A DNA stretch of 64,000 nucleotides, taken from positions 1 through 64,000 of the forward strand of contig CAYGBC010000039.1 in the NCBI GenBank assembly GCA_964348015.1, in the 5' to 3' direction. The notes under the pieces were generated by a model. It made no database searches, was not told the DNA's origin, and worked only from the letters and a program-made list of their open reading frames with translations. Position 1 is the stretch's first letter, and each line of letters opens with the position of its first letter. This DNA comes from SOIA01 sp964348015. GTDB lineage: Bacteria; Acidobacteriota; Aminicenantia; Aminicenantales; Aminicenantaceae. Of this stretch, positions 62,300 through 64,000 are shown one piece after another. The translations under genes were made by a program, and so were the position numbers.

Positions 62300-62923
62300 A
62301 TGACACAGTACGAAACAGCATTTCTTATTTCCCCGAACCTGGAAGAAGAAGAGACTGAGCAAGTCATCACTCAGATGGCAGAAGTCATTTCTAAAAAGAA
62401 GGGGAAAATGATCAACGAAGACAGATGGGGAAAGCGCAAATTGGCTTATCCCATCCAAAAGTTCGAGGAAGCCTTCTATGTCTTTTTTCATTATGAGGGG
62501 GATCCGGAGATTCCTTCCGAATTAGAAAGGCGATTCAAGCAGACAGAAGCGATACTGCGCTACCTGACAGTGAAAAAGACACAGAAAGAGAATGTGCGCC
62601 GGAAGAAAAAAGTCCCCGCCGAAAAGGAGAAGGCTGTTTCTAAGGAGAAAGAGCCTGAAACTGGAGTGGCTGAGACAGGGACTTCAGAGGAGATGAAGAC
62701 AGAGAAAAGTCGAGAAGAAAAGAAAGAGGAAGCGGTTGACGCAGAAGGAGCCGGCGAAAAAGATGAAGCGACTCAGAAGGGAGAGGCCGTCGAGAAAGAA
62801 AAAGTGAGTGCTGCAGAAGAGGACGCGGAGAAGAAAAAAGACCTCGGGAAAGAGGAGCCTTCCGAGAAGAAGAAAGACAGCCAAGAGGATGTCCCTCCTC
62901 CTGAGAAAGGCAAGGAGAAATAG
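62300..62923 (+). CDS. rpsF: 30S ribosomal protein S6 with long Lys/Glu-rich tail
   Basis: The start is the ATG at 62300, with AAGGAGG 5 nt upstream; a GTG two codons earlier is inside the spacer. The first 95 residues (TQYETAFLISPNLEEEETEQ, RWGKRKLAYPIQKFEEAFYV) are a normal S6. The next 110 residues are nearly all Lys, Glu, Ala and Ser. S6 pairs with S18, encoded 2 nt downstream, in the central domain of 16S rRNA assembly. Some bacterial S6 proteins have shorter acidic tails; this one doubles the protein. Confidence 0.95.
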   Translation: MTQYETAFLISPNLEEEETEQVITQMAEVISKKKGKMINEDRWGKRKLAYPIQKFEEAFYVFFHYEGDPEIPSELERRFKQTEAILRYLTVKKTQKENVRRKKKVPAEKEKAVSKEKEPETGVAETGTSEEMKTEKSREEKKEEAVDAEGAGEKDEATQKGEAVEKEKVSAAEEDAEKKKDLGKEEPSEKKKDSQEDVPPPEKGKEK

Positions 62924-62925
62924 AC

Positions 62926-63189
62926 ATGGCAAGAGATCAAAGGAGCGAGAGAGGCTCTTACAGAAGGTACTTCCCCCCCAAAAGGAAGTTTTGCAGGTTT
63001 TGCCAGAGAAACGTCAAAGAAATCGACTACAAGAATGTCGATATCTTAAGGAAGTATATTCTCGAGCGCGGGAAGATTTCCCCGCGGCGAATCACAGGCA
63101 CGTGCGCGTATCACCAGCGCAGGCTGTCGGCGGCAATCAAGAGAGCTCGCATACTGGCACTGCTTCCATTTATTGAGGATTCAAGATAG
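62926..63189 (+). CDS. rpsR: 30S ribosomal protein S18
   Basis: An 87-residue basic protein with the zinc-type start KRKFCRFCQRNVKEIDYK and the conserved GKISPRRITGTCAYHQRRLS. It starts 2 nt after rpsF and is followed by rplI, the standard S6-S18-L9 order. No single-strand-binding protein gene lies between rpsF and rpsR, as is the case in some phyla. Confidence 0.97.
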   Translation: MARDQRSERGSYRRYFPPKRKFCRFCQRNVKEIDYKNVDILRKYILERGKISPRRITGTCAYHQRRLSAAIKRARILALLPFIEDSR

Positions 63190-63208
63190 GATTAGAGGCA
63201 GAAGAACC

Positions 63209-64000
63209 ATGAGAGTCATCTTAAAACAGAACGTGGACAATTTGGGAATGAAAGGGGATATTGTTAATGTTGCCCCTGGATATGGAAGAAATTATCTGAT
63301 TCCGAAGAAGATCGCCCTCGAGGTCACCTCCTCAAATGTCAGAATGATCGAGATTGAACAGCAGGCGTTGAAAAAGGCGGCAGAAAAAGAAAGAGCCTCC
63401 TATCAAGGGACAATCGAGAAACTCAACGAGACTACCCTTGTGTTCAGAAGAAAGGCCGGGGAGAAGGATGTGATCTTCGGGTCAGTGAGCTCTGCGGATG
63501 TGAGGGAAGCCCTTCATGAGAAGGGCTTTGAGGTCGACAAAAAGAAGATTTTGCTGGACGAGCCAATAAAACGGCTTGGAAATTACACGGTCCCGATTAA
63601 AATTTTCCATGAGGACCGGGCAGAAGTTAAAGTGGAAGTTGTCACAGAAGAAGGGGAGGCCATTGCGGAGAAGGAAGAAAAAGATGTAGAGGAAAAGCCT
63701 GCGGAGGAAGCCAAAGAAGTGCTGGAGGAAGAGCCAGAGAAAGACACGGACGAAGCCCGGGAAGAAAAGAAAGCGGAAATAAAGAAAGGAAAAAAGAAGA
63801 AAGACGCGAAAGAAGCCGAAGCCGTACCCGATCAAGAAAAAGAGGAAGCCAAAGTCGAGGAAAAGGAAAAAAAGGAAGAAACCCTTGCTGAAAAGGGCGA
63901 GAAGACAGAAGATAAAGGAGAGGAAGAAGCCGAGGAAGAGGAGGCCGAAGAACAGGAGAAAGCCGCAGAAACCAAGGCAGAGGAGACTCTAGAAGCCTCC
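63209..64000 (+). CDS. rplI: 50S ribosomal protein L9 with long Lys/Glu-rich tail (runs off window)
   Basis: The first 148 residues are a complete L9. It has MRVILKQNVDNLGMKGDIVN and GYGRNYLIPKKIALEV (N-domain with the rRNA-binding GxGRNYL), a connecting helix, and the C-domain (FGSVSSADVREALHEKGFEV, LGNYTVPIKIF). The frame then continues, still open at the window edge, for at least 110 residues made almost only of Glu, Lys and Ala. Third protein in this region with such a tail (see rplY and rpsF). Confidence 0.95.
   Translation, partial: MRVILKQNVDNLGMKGDIVNVAPGYGRNYLIPKKIALEVTSSNVRMIEIEQQALKKAAEKERASYQGTIEKLNETTLVFRRKAGEKDVIFGSVSSADVREALHEKGFEVDKKKILLDEPIKRLGNYTVPIKIFHEDRAEVKVEVVTEEGEAIAEKEEKDVEEKPAEEAKEVLEEEPEKDTDEAREEKKAEIKKGKKKKDAKEAEAVPDQEKEEAKVEEKEKKEETLAEKGEKTEDKGEEEAEEEEAEEQEKAAETKAEETLEAS

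Overview
This is a 64 kb chromosomal window from a Gram-negative, probably anaerobic bacterium with moderate GC content. The Gram-negative call rests on lipid A-core heptose genes (waaF, gmhB), a LolB-like lipoprotein, Wza/Wzc-type export and several predicted outer-membrane beta-barrels. The anaerobic call rests on a complete Rnf complex and a membrane polyferredoxin. Small carboxypeptidase-regulatory-like secreted proteins, an archaeal-type phosphoglycerate mutase, DUF2914 and a Memo-AMMECR1 fusion suggest an Acidobacteriota-related lineage such as Candidatus Aminicenantes. That placement is inference only. No rRNA, phage, CRISPR array or transposase gene was found.

Layout. 1-8.6 kb, minus strand: birA (partial), valS, dnaE, guaA. 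9.1-10.5 kb: a secreted AMIN/PKD/barrel protein. 10.8-21.2 kb, minus strand: an exopolysaccharide block (small secreted protein, TPR protein, O-antigen ligase-like polymerase, PHP tyrosine phosphatase, Wzc-type BY-kinase, Wza-type exporter, outer-membrane barrel) with no glycosyltransferase or flippase. 21.9-26.8 kb, plus strand: apgM, then an amidase / DUF362 / polyferredoxin operon. 26.8-33.4 kb, minus strand: DUF2914, etfA, etfB, fabF, acpP, fabG, plsX, rpmF, yceD. 33.7-36.4 kb: polA. 36.5-37.6 kb: an acetyltransferase-like gene. 38.2-44.2 kb, plus strand: rnfCDGEAB, an rseC-like gene and a NusG-II domain protein. 44.4-47 kb: dnaN and dnaA with DnaA boxes and a very AT-rich spacer, a candidate replication origin. 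47-51 kb: a protease/propeller/barrel fusion and two lipoproteins. 51.4-57.3 kb: rpmB, rel, gmhB, waaF, fmdB and the Memo-AMMECR1 fusion. 57.4-64 kb, plus strand: two small membrane proteins, lolB-like, ispE, tRNA-Gln, prs, rplY, pth, rpsF, rpsR and rplI (partial).

Most of the gene content is housekeeping. The unusual signals are small non-autonomous repeats and gene-edge arrangements. Three palindromic elements with 29-35 bp perfect terminal inverted repeats (3133-3253, 8649-8852, 21677-21840) share an internal core. A fourth (36365-36508) supplies the stop codon of its neighbour. A 299-bp element closed by a 23-bp helix (37712-38010) lies upstream of rnf. Four genes (guaA, apgM, the amidase, polA) have a -10 hexamer so close to the start codon that their mRNAs should be leaderless or nearly so. 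The tRNA-Gln gene supplies the stop codon of ispE. Three ribosomal proteins (bL25, bS6, bL9) carry long Lys/Glu-rich tails.
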